This document shows, one piece after another, positions 23,781 through 35,380 of a DNA stretch of 64,000 nucleotides. The notes under the pieces are model-generated. The model worked only from the letters and a program-made list of their open reading frames with translations. It was not told the origin of the DNA and made no database searches. Every line of letters starts with the position of its first letter. Position 1 is the first letter of the stretch. Made by a program: the position numbers and the translations under genes. Source of the stretch: Siphonodentalium dalli (Eukaryota; Mollusca; Scaphopoda; Gadilida; Siphonodentaliidae); the NCBI GenBank assembly GCA_032622095.1, contig CP136066.1, positions 130,171,917-130,235,916 on the forward strand, written 5' to 3'.

Positions 23781-24268
23781 TCTAAAATTTGCCAGAGCTT
23801 GTTATCAAACTGTTTAGTAGAAGCAATTTTTAGAAGCAATTTTTCCTAAATTGGTATGATCTCCTCAAAAAACAAAATAAAAAATAAGATTCCTGGAAAT
23901 CAGTGGAATCTTGGGAGGCTGGACCCATGTGAATCACTGCTCGTTCGATGATTCAGTGTAAATTACTGTAATCTGGTAATTTCCAGACATATTTTATCAG
24001 AATTTCAGAATAAATATTCCATAGTCTGGCATAGATACGGTGTCGGTGGAATGCAATTAAGATTTGAAAATGAGGAGGAGGTATTATCCTATCCAAAAAT
24101 ACTACCTTTATGAACACTTGAGTGGTATAAACGCTATATCACGAAGAATACCACGAAGAATTGTGCGTTCTGTTTACAACTGCGGATGTGAAATCTGATG
24201 ACGAAAACACAAGATGGCTACAAGTGTGACGTCATCAAATGTGAAAGGTCGCAAGACTGCTTGGCCAG
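23781..24268. other. Unassigned stretch with CRE and YY1-like motifs
   Basis: Sequence between the nest and element copy A. Near the right side ACAAGATGGCTACAAG (24210-24225) is followed by TGTGACGTCATCA (24225-24237), which contains the palindromic CRE TGACGTCA. A short frame from the ATG in that first motif reads MATSVTSSNVKGRKTAWPES and runs into copy A. I do not call a gene here. Confidence 0.35.
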
Positions 24269-24280
24269 AGTCGTTATTTG

Positions 24281-27200
24281 GTGGGAATCCGGATTCAGAT
24301 CCAAAGCCGATTACGGGGGGCTAATTCCCGATTCTAGGTCAGATTTTGAAATCCACGTGGTCTCCGAAATTATGTTTAATGTTCTCACAGCGTCAAACAT
24401 GGCTCATGTATTTGACACAAGTATCATAAAGTTGTATCTTATATTTATAAAGTTCACGTTTGTTGTGAAAGTCATGCTTTTCTTCTAGAATGCGTATATA
24501 CACGGCACATAATTTGCTGCCAATCCGACTTAATCGCATCTTTTTTTCAAGTTAATGTGTGTTTATTGATGAGGGCAATCATTTAATTCTAACAGCTCTA
24601 GGCCTCCTGAATCAAATTCCGAAAATGTTGTGAAGAACACACGAAACTTGTCAGTTGCACAGGGACGTGACGACAGGGGTTGGTTGGTTGTCTCGACCCC
24701 CCCCCCCCCGAACTTTGGTACAATTTGCTTAGCTGTGCAGTCATTCATACGTGAGGAAAAATCAGGATTCCTTTGACTAACTGTTCCAAATAATGATACG
24801 TATAAGCCAGCAAACGCAACAAACAAACCCGATTTTAAATAAATACATATACAAACTTATCACTACCTCGGGAGAGGGGGTGACCGGTGATCTGTATATA
24901 TGTTCAACTTGTTTTGGTAGTCATGTTGCTTTGCGATTACTAATTATTTATTTTTTCAGTGTAATAACATATGGGAGAGGGGGTACACTTCAGTGAGTCA
25001 GCACTTGTCCCCCAATCCCACTCTATGTATAAACAAATGTATGTGTTATATATCATGTGTTATCTATTTTTAAATTTGACAAATATTTGAAATAAATATG
25101 TTTAAACTAAACTTTGGTACATTTCCAGCAGTTGGAAATTTCATGCATGACACGGGGGGGGTGGTGAGAAAAATGTACACATACAGGACCAATTTTTTTT
25201 TACAGCCCTTATGCTACCCACCCACCCTTTTTGTGGAAAAAAAAAATTCCGATTGATTTTTTTGGATCCACCCCCTAAAATAAGAATAAAATCATTTTAA
25301 ATCTATTCAAGACCAAATCAAACAGAATCAAATGTAAGTTTTAAATTGATCCGTTTCTGGCAGATTCCAAGTGTTCAAACAATTGAAAACTATCAACGGT
25401 TATGATGTTGTTTTCGACATTGAAAAATACATTTTGAAATAAAAAGTGTTTTATTCTACAGTATGCAAAGATATTGTGAGGTAATATTTATAGTGCCAAT
25501 AAGCCAACATTGTGTTTATTTTTTACATAAATAGTCCAGTTATTAATTAATGACTTGTTCACTGTTGTTCCCAAAAAGGTGCCACCAACCATCATATCAG
25601 AACACCTTATAGCCATACCTGCCATGACAGTTATATAGTATATAAGTATCACTCTTTGGAGCCAAATAAACAGGCTGGCATGTTTATTTTTTAATATTAG
25701 ACATGCCAGAGTGAAAATGCCAGCACTATCAGGCACTATTCAATATTAATTTGAGGTGAAATACAAACCAGCACTCCTATTCAGTCATCACTTTTATTTG
25801 GCACCAGAGAGTGCTTTATCTTATACCTACATATGTTCTTAAGTGTTGGTTAAGGTCATAATCTATGTTAGAACACATTTATTAGTTAAAACAACTTAAA
25901 ACAATGGCCATAATGTGGGTTGAACAAAAATGGCACAAACAATTTTTTCAGGCCTCTGAGATGCACCCACCGCCCAGTATAGGTATGTTTTTGGAAGATC
26001 TCCCCTGTATTACTTATATCTTATACCTACCCTGTTCCTAAGTGTCTGTAAAGGCCATAACCTGCCTTAGAACACAATTATTAATGAATATATTTTTTCG
26101 GGCCTCTTCTGACCCACCACCCCGGCCCTGTATGATAAAACTGTTGTGCGACCCCCCCCCCCCCCCCCCGCATGACACAACATTAGTTGGACATTAATTT
26201 GACACCATATATAGGTTGGAATTGTTATCATTGTTTTATTTTTTTCAACAAGTAAAAGTTGGTAATTTTCCAATCTTAGTGTGTGTCAGGTTGGCTATTT
26301 CCAAGGGGTGCAAATGGAATTCTGCGAACCTGTGAGATTGATATTTGGTTCAATGGGGGGGGGGGGGGTGCAGTTGGTCGGAAATTTGAGGAAACCTCTA
26401 GCCACGTCCCCAGTCTATGTAAACATTCACTCAGATTCATACTAACACTATTTTTTATATGTGGGTATGTAGTTTACTCCAGACTGCCACGTCCCTAGAA
26501 CTTGTACGTGTGGGTACTTAATCAATAAATTGACTGACATTTCCACTATATAGTCCTGAGATCCTAGAATAAGCTTTACATTTTTGTTTGTGCGATTGGG
26601 AGATGCAGTTCACCTGCGATCACAAGACCACAACATTAGCTTCATGAGCAAAGCTTTATTTTCCAACTAATTGTACAGCACGTTGGCCAAAAAATGCCTG
26701 TGTTTGTTGTCTATACAGAGACTATTGTGCAAAACGACTACATTTAACGAAACAAAACATTTTAAACATGAAATTTCTATAAGACTAGATAGTACATACG
26801 TGTATCTGATAATCCATCGATATCATATAATCCTACTATTTCTTGAATAAGAAGAAACATTATAATAAGGAACACAGCAGAAGACATATCCATGCAGGTT
26901 CACATGAATTCGGTCAATGGTGACGTATCCGCCAAATTCGAAATCGACATGCGTTCTGGCGGTATTTTATGGATGGAATTATGAAATGGACATATGAAAG
27001 TGACAATAAAATCGACAATGATTTGCTTCGCCATCAACCGAAGTGCTCCCCCAGCGTTACTATCAATAGCGTTATTATTTGGCTAATTTCAGTAAAATTC
27101 TCACAGTTTACATTCGATAAAACAAAATTTGTCTCCGCATTTAAAATTCTTTGATATAGATTGTTTATATACTACAATAATTTGTACACAAGAGACGGAT

Positions 27201-27434
27201 TCTTATGTTTTATTGTGTTTTTAAACTCCGAGGTGGCGAAATCTCGGTTTGTTTACAATACGAACATATGAGTCCGTAATCGGAATCGGAATCCGAATCT
27301 GGATTACCACGAGATTGAGATTACGGTCTGTTCGTTTACTGATTCTGCCAATTTCAGGTCTGTTCGTTTACCGAACCAAGTCGTACGGGTTCTAATCTGT
27401 AATCTAAATCCAGATTCTGAATCCGGATTCCCAC
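24281..27434 (+). mobile_element. TIR element family T3, copy A
   Basis: The ends are GTGGGAATCCGGATTCAGA and its inverse TCTGAATCCGGATTCCCAC. Flanks AGTCGTTATTT (24269-24279) and AGTCGTAATTT (27435-27445) resemble a TSD, although the right one overlaps the start of copy B. Landmarks shared with copies B and C include CCACGTGGTCTCCGAAA, GCGTCAAACATGGCTCATG, a GAGGCCTCCTGAATCAAATT analogue, a poly-G run after TTCAATG, and ATCCATGCAGGTTCA. A 1,016-bp GC-ended element (25154-26169) interrupts it. There is no transposase; reading frames such as the 67-73 aa ones recur in all copies only because the DNA does. Confidence 0.78.
25154..26169. mobile_element. G-run/C-run-ended insertion in copy A
   Basis: The insert starts with a G run (25154 on) and ends with a C run (26152-26169), flanked by direct repeats GCATGACAC (25145-25153 and 26170-26178). 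Copies B (near 28305) and C (near 32120) have the uninterrupted site GCATGACACAACATTAG, proving insertion. Ends are weakly inverted beyond the homopolymer (ATACAGGACC versus ATACAGGGCC in complement). The interior holds two degenerate direct repeats marked by CTTATACCTAC (about 25818 and 26019). The minus-strand frame at 25488-25736 is unremarkable. The superfamily is uncertain; the 8-9 bp TSD fits hAT-like integration. Confidence 0.8.
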
Positions 27435-27437
27435 AGT

Positions 27438-30081
27438 CGTAATTTCGCTAAAATCCGGATTGAGAATCCGAAGCCGATTACGGGGGCGGGGCTGATTCCC
27501 GATTCTAGGTCAGATTTTGAAATCCACGTGGTCTCCGAAACTATGTTTAATGTTCTCCCAGCGTCAAACATGGCTCATGTATTTGACACAAGTTTCATTT
27601 GTATCTTATATTTATAAAGTTCATGTTTGTTGTGAAAGTCATGCTTTTCTTCAATGTGTATATACACGGCACATAATTTGCTGCCAATCCGACTTAATCG
27701 CATCTTCTTCTTTTTTCAAGTTAAAGTGTGTTTATTGATGATGGCAAGCATATCTAAACGTGACAGCTCGAGGCCTCCTGAATCAAATTCCGAAGATGTT
27801 GTGAAGAACACACGAAACTTGTCAGTTGAACAGGGACGTGGCGACAGGGGTTGGTTGGGTGTCTCGACCCCCACCTCGAACTTTGGTACAATTTGCTAAG
27901 CTGTGCAGTCATTCATACGTGAGGAAAATCAGGATTATTTTTGACTAACTGTTTCAAATAATGATACGTACAAGCCAACAAACGCAACAAACAAACCCGA
28001 TTTTAAATAAATACATATACAAACTTATGACTAACTCGGGAGAGGGGGTGTCCAGTGATATGTATATATGTTCAACTTGTTTTGGTAGTCATGTTGCTTT
28101 GCCATTACTAATTATTTATTTTTTCAGTGTAATAATATATGGGAGAGGGGGTACCCTTAAGTGAGTCAGCACTTGTCCCCCAATTTATTTGTATGTATAA
28201 ACAAATGTATGTGTTATATATCATGTGTTATCTAAATTTGACATATATTTGAAATAAATATATCTAAACTAAACTTTGGTACATTCCAGCAGTCGGAAAT
28301 TTCATGCATGACACAACATTAGTTGGACATTAATTTGACACCATATATAGGTTGTCATTGTTCTCATTGTTTGATTTTTTTTTTCAACCAGTAAAAGTTG
28401 GTAATTTTCCAATCTTGGTGTTTGTCAGGTTGGATATTTCCAAGGGGAGCAAATGGAATTCTGCGAACCTGTGAGATTGATGTTTGGTTCAATGGGGGGG
28501 GGGGGGGGGGGGGGGTGTGCAGTTGGCCTGAAATTTGAGGAAACATCTAACCACGTCCCTAGAACATATGTCTGTTGTCTATACATAGACTATTGTGCAA
28601 AACGACTGCATTTAACGAAACAAAACATTTTCAAGATGAAACATGAAATTGCTATAAGACTAGATGATAGTACATACGTGTATCTGATAATCCATCGATA
28701 TCATCTATTATATATTTTGAAAGATCTGTGTGTGTGTAAGTTTATGTGTAAGTTTATGTGTAAGTTTGTGTGTTTGAAATCGATGGACTCCAAAACGACT
28801 AAGCCAATTTCAATGAAATTTGGTATTTTAGGGTATTTTCGGCCGGAGACGAACATAGGCATATTTATTTGTCCGTGCGAGGTCAACTTTTCACGTGCGG
28901 AGGTCAAATCTATTTTTACGCCGTTTTGCGCTAATATATTTCAGTTCGGTGCTCACAAATCGATTCGATATAGCGCGAATAATAAATTGCCAGTCATATA
29001 ATTTGCACGGTTAGAATCTGTGTGGCTTCATCTTTCCAACGATATATAATATGTATGTATCCGTTTTAGTTATCTGCCTCAATTATTAGGGACAAGTGGA
29101 CGTACGATCTTTTATCAGGATAAAATCAATGCGTAACTTCTATGACGTCGTCAGAGGTCATAAAATTAGATTACGTTAACTCTCACCCTGCCGATGCATT
29201 TGACTGTGTCGCGTTAACTCATCACCGGCCGAGGTATCCGCAAATGACATTGGGCTATATATCTCGAAAACGGGTGTAGCTATCGACTTGAAATTTGGTA
29301 TGTGAATGTATCTTGCCCCGGATACGAATTGTATCGGGTCGCCGAGCACGTGCGACACCAGCTTCGCGCATGCGCAGACCAGATCTAGGAAACGGGTGGA
29401 GCAATCGACTTGAAATTTGGTTTTTGAATAGCCCGGACGAAGTCGGGTCACCTTCTAGTATATATATATAATCCTACTATTTCTTGAATAAGAAGAAACA
29501 TTATAATAACGAACACAGCAGAAGACATATCCATGCAGGTTCATATGAATTCGGTCAATGGTGACGTATCCGCCGAATTCGAAATCGACATGCGTTCGGG
29601 CGGTATTTATGGATGGAATTATGAAATGGACATATGAAAGTGACAATCAACAATGATTTAATTTTGCTTCGCCATCAACCGAAGTGCTCCCCCAGCGTTA
29701 CTATCAATAGCGTTATTATTTGGCTAATTTCAGTAATATTCTCCCAGTTTACATTCAATAAAACAAATTTGTCTCCGCATTTAAAATTCTTTGGTATAGA
29801 TCGTTTATATTCTGCAATAATTTGTACACAAGAGACGGATTCTTATGTTTTATTGTGTTTTTAAACTCCGAGGTGGCGAAATCTCGGTTTGTTTACATTA
29901 TGAACATTTGAGTCCGTAATCGGAATCCAAATCCCAATCGGATTACAACAAAATTAGGATTACGGTCTGTTCGTTTACTGATTCTGCAAATTTGTGGTCT
30001 GTTCTTTTGCCGAACCAAGTCGTACGGGGACCAATCTGTAATCTGAATCCAGAATCTGAATCGGATTTTAGCGAAATAACG
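27438..30081 (+). mobile_element. TIR element family T3, copy B
   Basis: The left end is CGTAATTTCGCTAAAATCCG and the inverted right end is CGTTATTTCGCTAAAATCCG (30062-30081). This gives a TIR of about 20-24 bp that differs from copy A at the tip but is followed by the same AATCC/GGATT-rich block. It lies directly after copy A in the same orientation. A Helitron (28704-29458) has inserted at the point that reads CGATATCATATAATCC in copies A and C. A G run of about 22 (28494-28515) corresponds to shorter runs in A and C. The 182-codon frame at 28453-29001 crosses into the Helitron and is not a gene. Confidence 0.78.
28704..29458 (+). mobile_element. Non-autonomous Helitron H2 with a verified empty site
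   Basis: The 5' end is TCTATTATATATTTTGAAAG after A (28703); the 3' end is hairpin CCCGGACGAAGTCGGG (29432-29447), then TCACCTT and CTAG (29455-29458) followed by T. Copies A (26825|26826) and C (32504|32505) of the host element show the undisturbed A|T target. The 5' part has TAAGTTTATGTG repeats (28737-28770). The 3' part has one full 122-bp-type monomer related to H1 (GGTCGCCGAGCACGTGCGAC, GATCTAGGAAACGGGTGG). No protein domain is present. Confidence 0.95.
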
Positions 30082-31296
30082 CCTCAGGGCTACAAATCGT
30101 TTCTTCTGTTTTAAAGCAGCCATGCAGGTGTGAGTCGAGTTGAACGCAGATATTCTCCAGTAAATAGCGCTTCGTCTTCGAGTTGGCAAGCATTTTTGTC
30201 AAGTTCGATGGCGGACGAGTGTCACCTGTCTTGAACACTCCACCTGATACAGACCAATGTTACTCTGTGGTAATACAAAACTATTAGTTAAAAGGCCCCA
30301 GTGGTAAAGGGTATGTGGCATGCCACGCCAGCCGTTGAGGCATGTCAATATCCCATAATATGTCACTGAACTATAGCGAATTATCGAAATATGAAATACA
30401 ACGAAAAAGCGAAATAAGAAAATACAGCGGAATAAAAAAATGCACCGAAATGACGAAATAGCGCGAATTATAGAAATGAGAACGAAATATAGAAATAAGA
30501 ACGAAATAGCGCGAATTATAGAAATAAGAAATTATTTTTATTAACTAAATAACGGAGATATTTGAAAAAGTGTTTTTGACGAAATAACGGAAATATTTGA
30601 AGAAGTGTTTTAAAGAGCGTAACCCAAACCTCCCCCAGGCCCACCACCATATAGAAGAATTTGATTTATATTTCACAAGAGTTGATCTATTGTGGTGTTG
30701 TAATTTGTCATACAAATCGATCGCCGTTATTTCGTAAAGGTACATTATTTATAGAGTTATTACCCTTTGGCAATGTTAGGATTTTAGCTTTTCAAAGAGC
30801 CTGTGGCATGCTTCAACGACTGGCGTGCATGCCACATTCCCTTTACCACTGAGCCCTTTTAACTAATAGTTTTGTATTACTACAGAGTAACATTGGTCTG
30901 TATCAGGCGGAACACTCGCTCAGAGAGGCTGCCTTAATCATTCAGAAGACTTGATGGAATCAGCATTGTCATAACGGTCTGCGACTACGGAAATAACCTT
31001 GCACGTCGAAGTTGTTTTGAGAGCACTAAACGTTCAACAGTGTTATATAGATCTCCACTAGTGTCAGGTTTCGAACTTGCTTTGCCGCATATCACCTGGA
31101 CAATCAGGGACAATTGCCATTAATTTTTTGGTTCCAGATTTGGAATTTCAATTTCGTTTATTGTCGTTGATTTTGGTTTGTGATAAGCTATGCCAATTAC
31201 AAATAGAAGAAATGAAAAATATTATTGGTAAAATGCATATATCAATTGATACGTGTTTTAGAGAGTGTAGTCTGAGACAGCCGAGTCAGCCAGAGT
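30082..31296. other. Sequence between copies B and C
   Basis: It contains an inverted-repeat element at 30241-30909. The flanks (30082-30240 and 30910-31296) hold no recognised gene. A short start context at 30207-30235 (AAGTTCGATGGCGGACGAG) gives only a nine-codon frame. Confidence 0.5.
30241..30909. mobile_element. ~670-bp element with ~105-bp TIRs
   Basis: The arm 30241-30345 and the inverted arm 30788-30909 share CCTGATACAGACCAATGTTA, CTCTG-GTAATACAAAACTA, TTAGTTAAAAGG, CAGTGGTAAAGGG and TGTGGCATGC. The interior (30365-30640) is full of CGAAATA/CGGAATA words (for example ACGAAATAGCGCGAATTATA, twice). No TSD could be fixed. Similar CGAAATA wording appears in the 8-kb units near 34250-34330, so the word may belong to a wider family. 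Confidence 0.75.
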
Positions 31297-32671
31297 CGTA
31301 ATTTCGCTAAAATCCGGATTGAGAATCCGAAGCCGATTACGGGGCGGGGCTAATTCCCGATTCTAGGTCAGATTTTGAAATCCACGTGGTCTCCGAAACT
31401 CTCTCCCAAGCGTCAAACATGGCTCATGTATTTGACACAAGTATCATTTGTATCTCATATTTATAAAGTGCATGTTTGTTGTGAAAGTCATGCTTTTCTT
31501 CTAAGTGTATATACACGGCACATAATTTGCTGCCAATCCGACTTAATCGCATCTTTTTTTTCAAGTTAAAGTGTGTTTATTGATGATGGCAAGCATATCT
31601 AAACATGACAGCTCTAGGCCTCCTGAATCAAATTCCGAAGATGTTGTGAAGAACACACGAAACTTGTCAGTTGAACAGGGACGTGACGACAGGGGTTGAT
31701 TGGGTGTCTCGACCCCCACCCCGAACTTTGGTACAATTTGCTAAGCTGTGCAGTCATTCATAACTGTTTCAAATAATGATACGTACAAGCCAACAAACGC
31801 AACAAACAAACCCGATTTTAAATAAATACATATACAAACTTATGACTAACTCGGGAGAGGTGGTGTCCAGTGATCTGTATATATGTTCAACTTGTTTTGG
31901 TAGTCATGTTGCTGTGCCATTACTAATTATTTATTTTTTCAGTGTAATAACATATGGGAGAGGGGGTACCCTTAAAGGAGTCAGTACTTGTCCCCCAATT
32001 CCTTTGTATGTATAAACAAATGTATGTGTTATATATCATGTGTTATCTAAATTTGACATATATTTGAAATAAATATATCTAAACTAAACTTTGGTACATT
32101 CCAGCAGTCGGAAATTTCATGCATGACACAACATTAGTTGGACATTAATTTGACACCATATATAGGTTGTCATTGTTCTCATTGTTCTCATTGTTTTCAA
32201 CCAGTAAAAGTTGTTAATTTTCCAATCTTAGTGTTTGTCAGATTGGATATTTCCAAGGGGAGCAAATTGAATTCTGCGAACCTGTGAGATTGATGTTTGG
32301 TTCAATGGGGGGGGGGGGGTGCAGTTGGCCGGAAATTTGAGGAAACTTCTAGCCACGTCCCTAGAACATGTGTCTGTTGTCTATACAGCGACTATTGTGC
32401 AAAACGACTGCATTTAACGAAACAAAACATGTTAAACATGAAATTGCTATAACTTTAAGACTAGATGATAGTACATACGTGTATCTGATAATCCATCGAT
32501 ACCATATAATCCTACTATTTCTTGAATAAGAAGAAACATTATAATAACGAACACAGCAGAAGACATATCCATGCAGGTTCATATGAATTCGGTCAATGGT
32601 GACGTATCCGCCGAATTCGAAATCGACATGCGTTCGGGCTGTATTTTAAGGATGGAATTATGAAATGGACA
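31297..32671 (+). mobile_element. TIR element family T3, copy C (3' truncated)
   Basis: It begins CGTAATTTCGCTAAAATCCG like copy B and is collinear with it without the Helitron. It stops after ATGAAATGGAC, where copies A and B go on with ATATGAAAGTGAC, so the last 400 bp or so and the right TIR are missing. The break is just 46 bp left of the first 8,012-bp tandem unit, so the same event may have removed the end. Confidence 0.78.
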
Positions 32672-32716
32672 AACAAACCAGATTTTAAACTGCCTTACTC
32701 GTATTTAAATTCGCGC
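32672..32716. other. Junction between T3 copy C and the 8-kb array
   Basis: Forty-five bases that match neither side; they end TTCGCGC just before the repeat unit. Confidence 0.5.
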
Positions 32717-33099
32717 AGTATTATTTTTCTAAAACTGAGCGAAAAATAGTACGACTCTGAATTTAAAATATACCATATAACAGGGAAAACAAGAGGGTTA
32801 TGTTGATGAGTTACCGTAGTCCAGGAGATGTTGGTCCACCTCTGCACCCCACAGGACTCAACTTCACCCCACTAATTTTCTTTCTTAATGTCTCCTCTAA
32901 TTTGTTTCGGTTGTTAGCAAGACATAACTGTGGCCGCAGAGATTCCAGATAAGATGGCGTTCATCGTGGCGTCCATTTTTTTAATATGCACCAGGTCTCT
33001 TTGATTGCCGTTATAGTAAAGATGTTATCACATGCGGTCCTGTTTTCCGCTCGATTCGTTATACTAATATACAACCCTTACAAATTAGCCAAAAATCCG

Positions 33100-33880
33100 A
33101 CACCAAAATCCAATATGGCGGCCAAGATGGCCGCCGAAATGTGAACAATTGCTATTTTTTTTACATTTCACCATATTTCGTTTGTCTCTGTGGGAAAACG
33201 TGGACATCTTGGCGTAATGTTATACATTTGTCGTATAGAAGAGTCATTTATGAACACAATGGGACCATAAAATACATTCCTTGTCGGTTATTTTTGTCTG
33301 ATATCATGATTTCCCAAATGCCGGTATAATCCGGTCAAAGCCGAAACGACGCTAATAACGTGACGCAATGTCTGTTTCGAATCAATGAGTGTTATTGCTA
33401 TTATAACTCCACCCATGAATATATATGTGCACGAGATACCCGGGCTGGGATTCCTCTTTTATCTGAGTTGGGGAATATTCATCCAAATTCAAGATGGCGG
33501 CCAAAATGGCCACTAGAAATTGAAAAATCGCCGAAAATCGCCGATTTTAACATCAGTGAGCGTTATTAACTTATTATAGCGACAACTCCACACCTACTTA
33601 CTATTGTGAGTTGGTAACACCGAGTCGAAGATATGTCCTTATATCACATCCAAATAAAAGTCCCCAAATCAAAAATGGCGCCCACAATGGCGGACAGATT
33701 TAGAAAAATCACCGAAAATCCCTCACATTCACATCATTGTGCATTATTGTCGAGACAACTCCACACATGCTTACAGTTGAGATGGAAATACTGAGGTGAA
33801 GTAACTACCTTACATCTCATGCAAGAAATGGTTTTCCAAATTGAAGATGGCGGCCAAAATGGCGACCGAAATTTGAAAAC
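33100..33880 (+). repeat. Tandem ~180-bp repeats with AAGATGGCGGC motifs (unit 1)
   Basis: Four blocks carry paired ATGGCGG/CCAAAATGGC motifs, near 33108, 33490, 33673 and 33844. Each is followed by GAAATTTGAAAA-like sequence, a Cxx-ACATCA/GTGCGTTATT section and an ACAACTCCACAC section. Spacing is about 382, 183 and 171 bp, so the first gap may hold one degenerate block. AAGATGGCGGC equals the vertebrate YY1 consensus. The same blocks recur at +8,012 (41112-41892) and +16,024 (49124-49904). Confidence 0.75.
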
Positions 33881-34670
33881 ACGCCTACATTCCTTTACTT
33901 TCTTACGATGGGCGTTATTGTTTCGTGAATTCTACCCACCATTACGAACCAACGAAATAACCATCAGGACCCATCCTTTGGAAAGCATAGGTCAGATGTC
34001 ACAACGTAGTATTCATTTAACTTATACTTTTACATCCTTCAACCATTTGAAGAATTTACGCTACACTAGCGTCAACAAAACTAACGATGTGTACTCGACG
34101 ACGACCAGATACGAACTGACAAAAGGCGCGAAATAACCTTACCTATGATTGGCTGAAATCCAATGGTGTCTAACAGTTTGATCTAATACTGGGCGCTGAA
34201 CTAGACAGAGGAAGACTTAAGCGGGTAAGAGATTGGGCGTAGATAGAAATACGAAATAGCAAAATAGAGATCAGGAATCAAACTGGGAAGGGAAAATGTA
34301 AAGAACGGAATAGCGCGAAATGGAATGAACCAAGTACGCGGAATGAAATGATTACAATGCGGCTATAAAATGTATATTAGTGAGTTAGGTATAATAACTT
34401 AGTTAGTATACATGTGTAGCATGTAATAAAGGCATATACTGCTTTTGTATATAAAATAGCACTGTCACATTACTATGGTATCTAGGCAGCCGCTTGTGGT
34501 GCGATTCATATCACTATGCAGGCGTATATGTCGCTTCCGGGTTTGAGCTATCGGCTCATTGGCTATAATTGAAATTGGGGCGGTCCCTACGGATAGGTCT
34601 ATTGATCAGTCTCAGATACACATAAAAACACTCGAAAACTCACCAAAACCCCTTAAGTGATAGGGGAGAC

Positions 34671-35380
34671 CCGGGCAAAGCGAATCGCCCGGGCAAAGCC
34701 GATCACCTTTATTATTTCAATACTATCAAATTATTCCTTATCTATCCGTATTTTAGAATAAGGTCGTTTCGTGTTGGGTTAGTATTTATACATTTCCACC
34801 GAGAACAAGGTACACTAAAATTTTGTTTCCCAGTAGAACATTTTCGTCGACATTTTACGATTTTACCAAATTTATAATTATTGTGCGTTTGCGCATATCT
34901 ATTGCGCAGGTTGATGATCATATACCCACCTACCAGAATAAATGTTGTCGGTGTCTTAGGAAGTTAGGAATACATGTGTGGAATAAGACAATATGTCAAT
35001 TTGCTAAATGCGATAGGACACCCGCTTAATGCCACGGACTGTAAAAAGATGTGATGTGGGCAAAGCGGATCGGGCAAAGCGGACCCTTCATAACATGACT
35101 AACTTCCGGTACACATGCGTAGATTAAGTGAATTTGGACAATTTCAATAAGATGGGTCGACAAAACTCGTGCCTTGTCGGAGCATGTCCATAATTGAAAA
35201 ATTTGAACGTTTGAAAAAACGCGATTTTAATTATTTGCAATAAATATGTATAATTGTCATCAATAAAACTTAAAAGTATATGATTAATTGAGTAGAATTG
35301 CATTTTCAGAAGGATTCGTTTGCTGATCCGCTTTGCCCGATGTGGTGATCCGATTTGCCCGACGGCCGAGCAAAGCGGAT
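34671..35380. mobile_element. Probable MITE with iterated GGGCAAAGCGGATC ends (unit 1)
   Basis: The left end has CGGGCAAAGCGAATCG and CGGGCAAAGCCGATCACC in tandem. The right end has the inverse, GCTGATCCGCTTTGCCCGAT and GTGATCCGATTTGCCCGACG, plus AGCAAAGCGGATC. A third pair sits inside at 35060-35082 (GGGCAAAGCGGATCGGGCAA). No TSD was fixed and no transposase is present. The 68-codon frame at 34823 is unassigned. The copies are in unit 2 (about 42683-43392) and unit 3 (about 50685-51394). Confidence 0.65.

Noticed and set aside
24198-24488. 96-codon frame next to the CRE motif
   Set aside because: It runs across the left end of T3 copy A (24281), so most of it is transposon sequence also present in copies B and C, where the frame is not kept.
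28453-29001. 182-codon open frame, the longest in the window
   Set aside because: It starts in T3 copy B at a poly-G run (giving a glycine run), crosses the Helitron H2 border at 28704, and has no domain. Frame openness is accidental.
30207-30240. Start-like context AAGTTCGATGGCGGACGAG
   Set aside because: The frame stops after nine codons, and no splice-based continuation can be supported.
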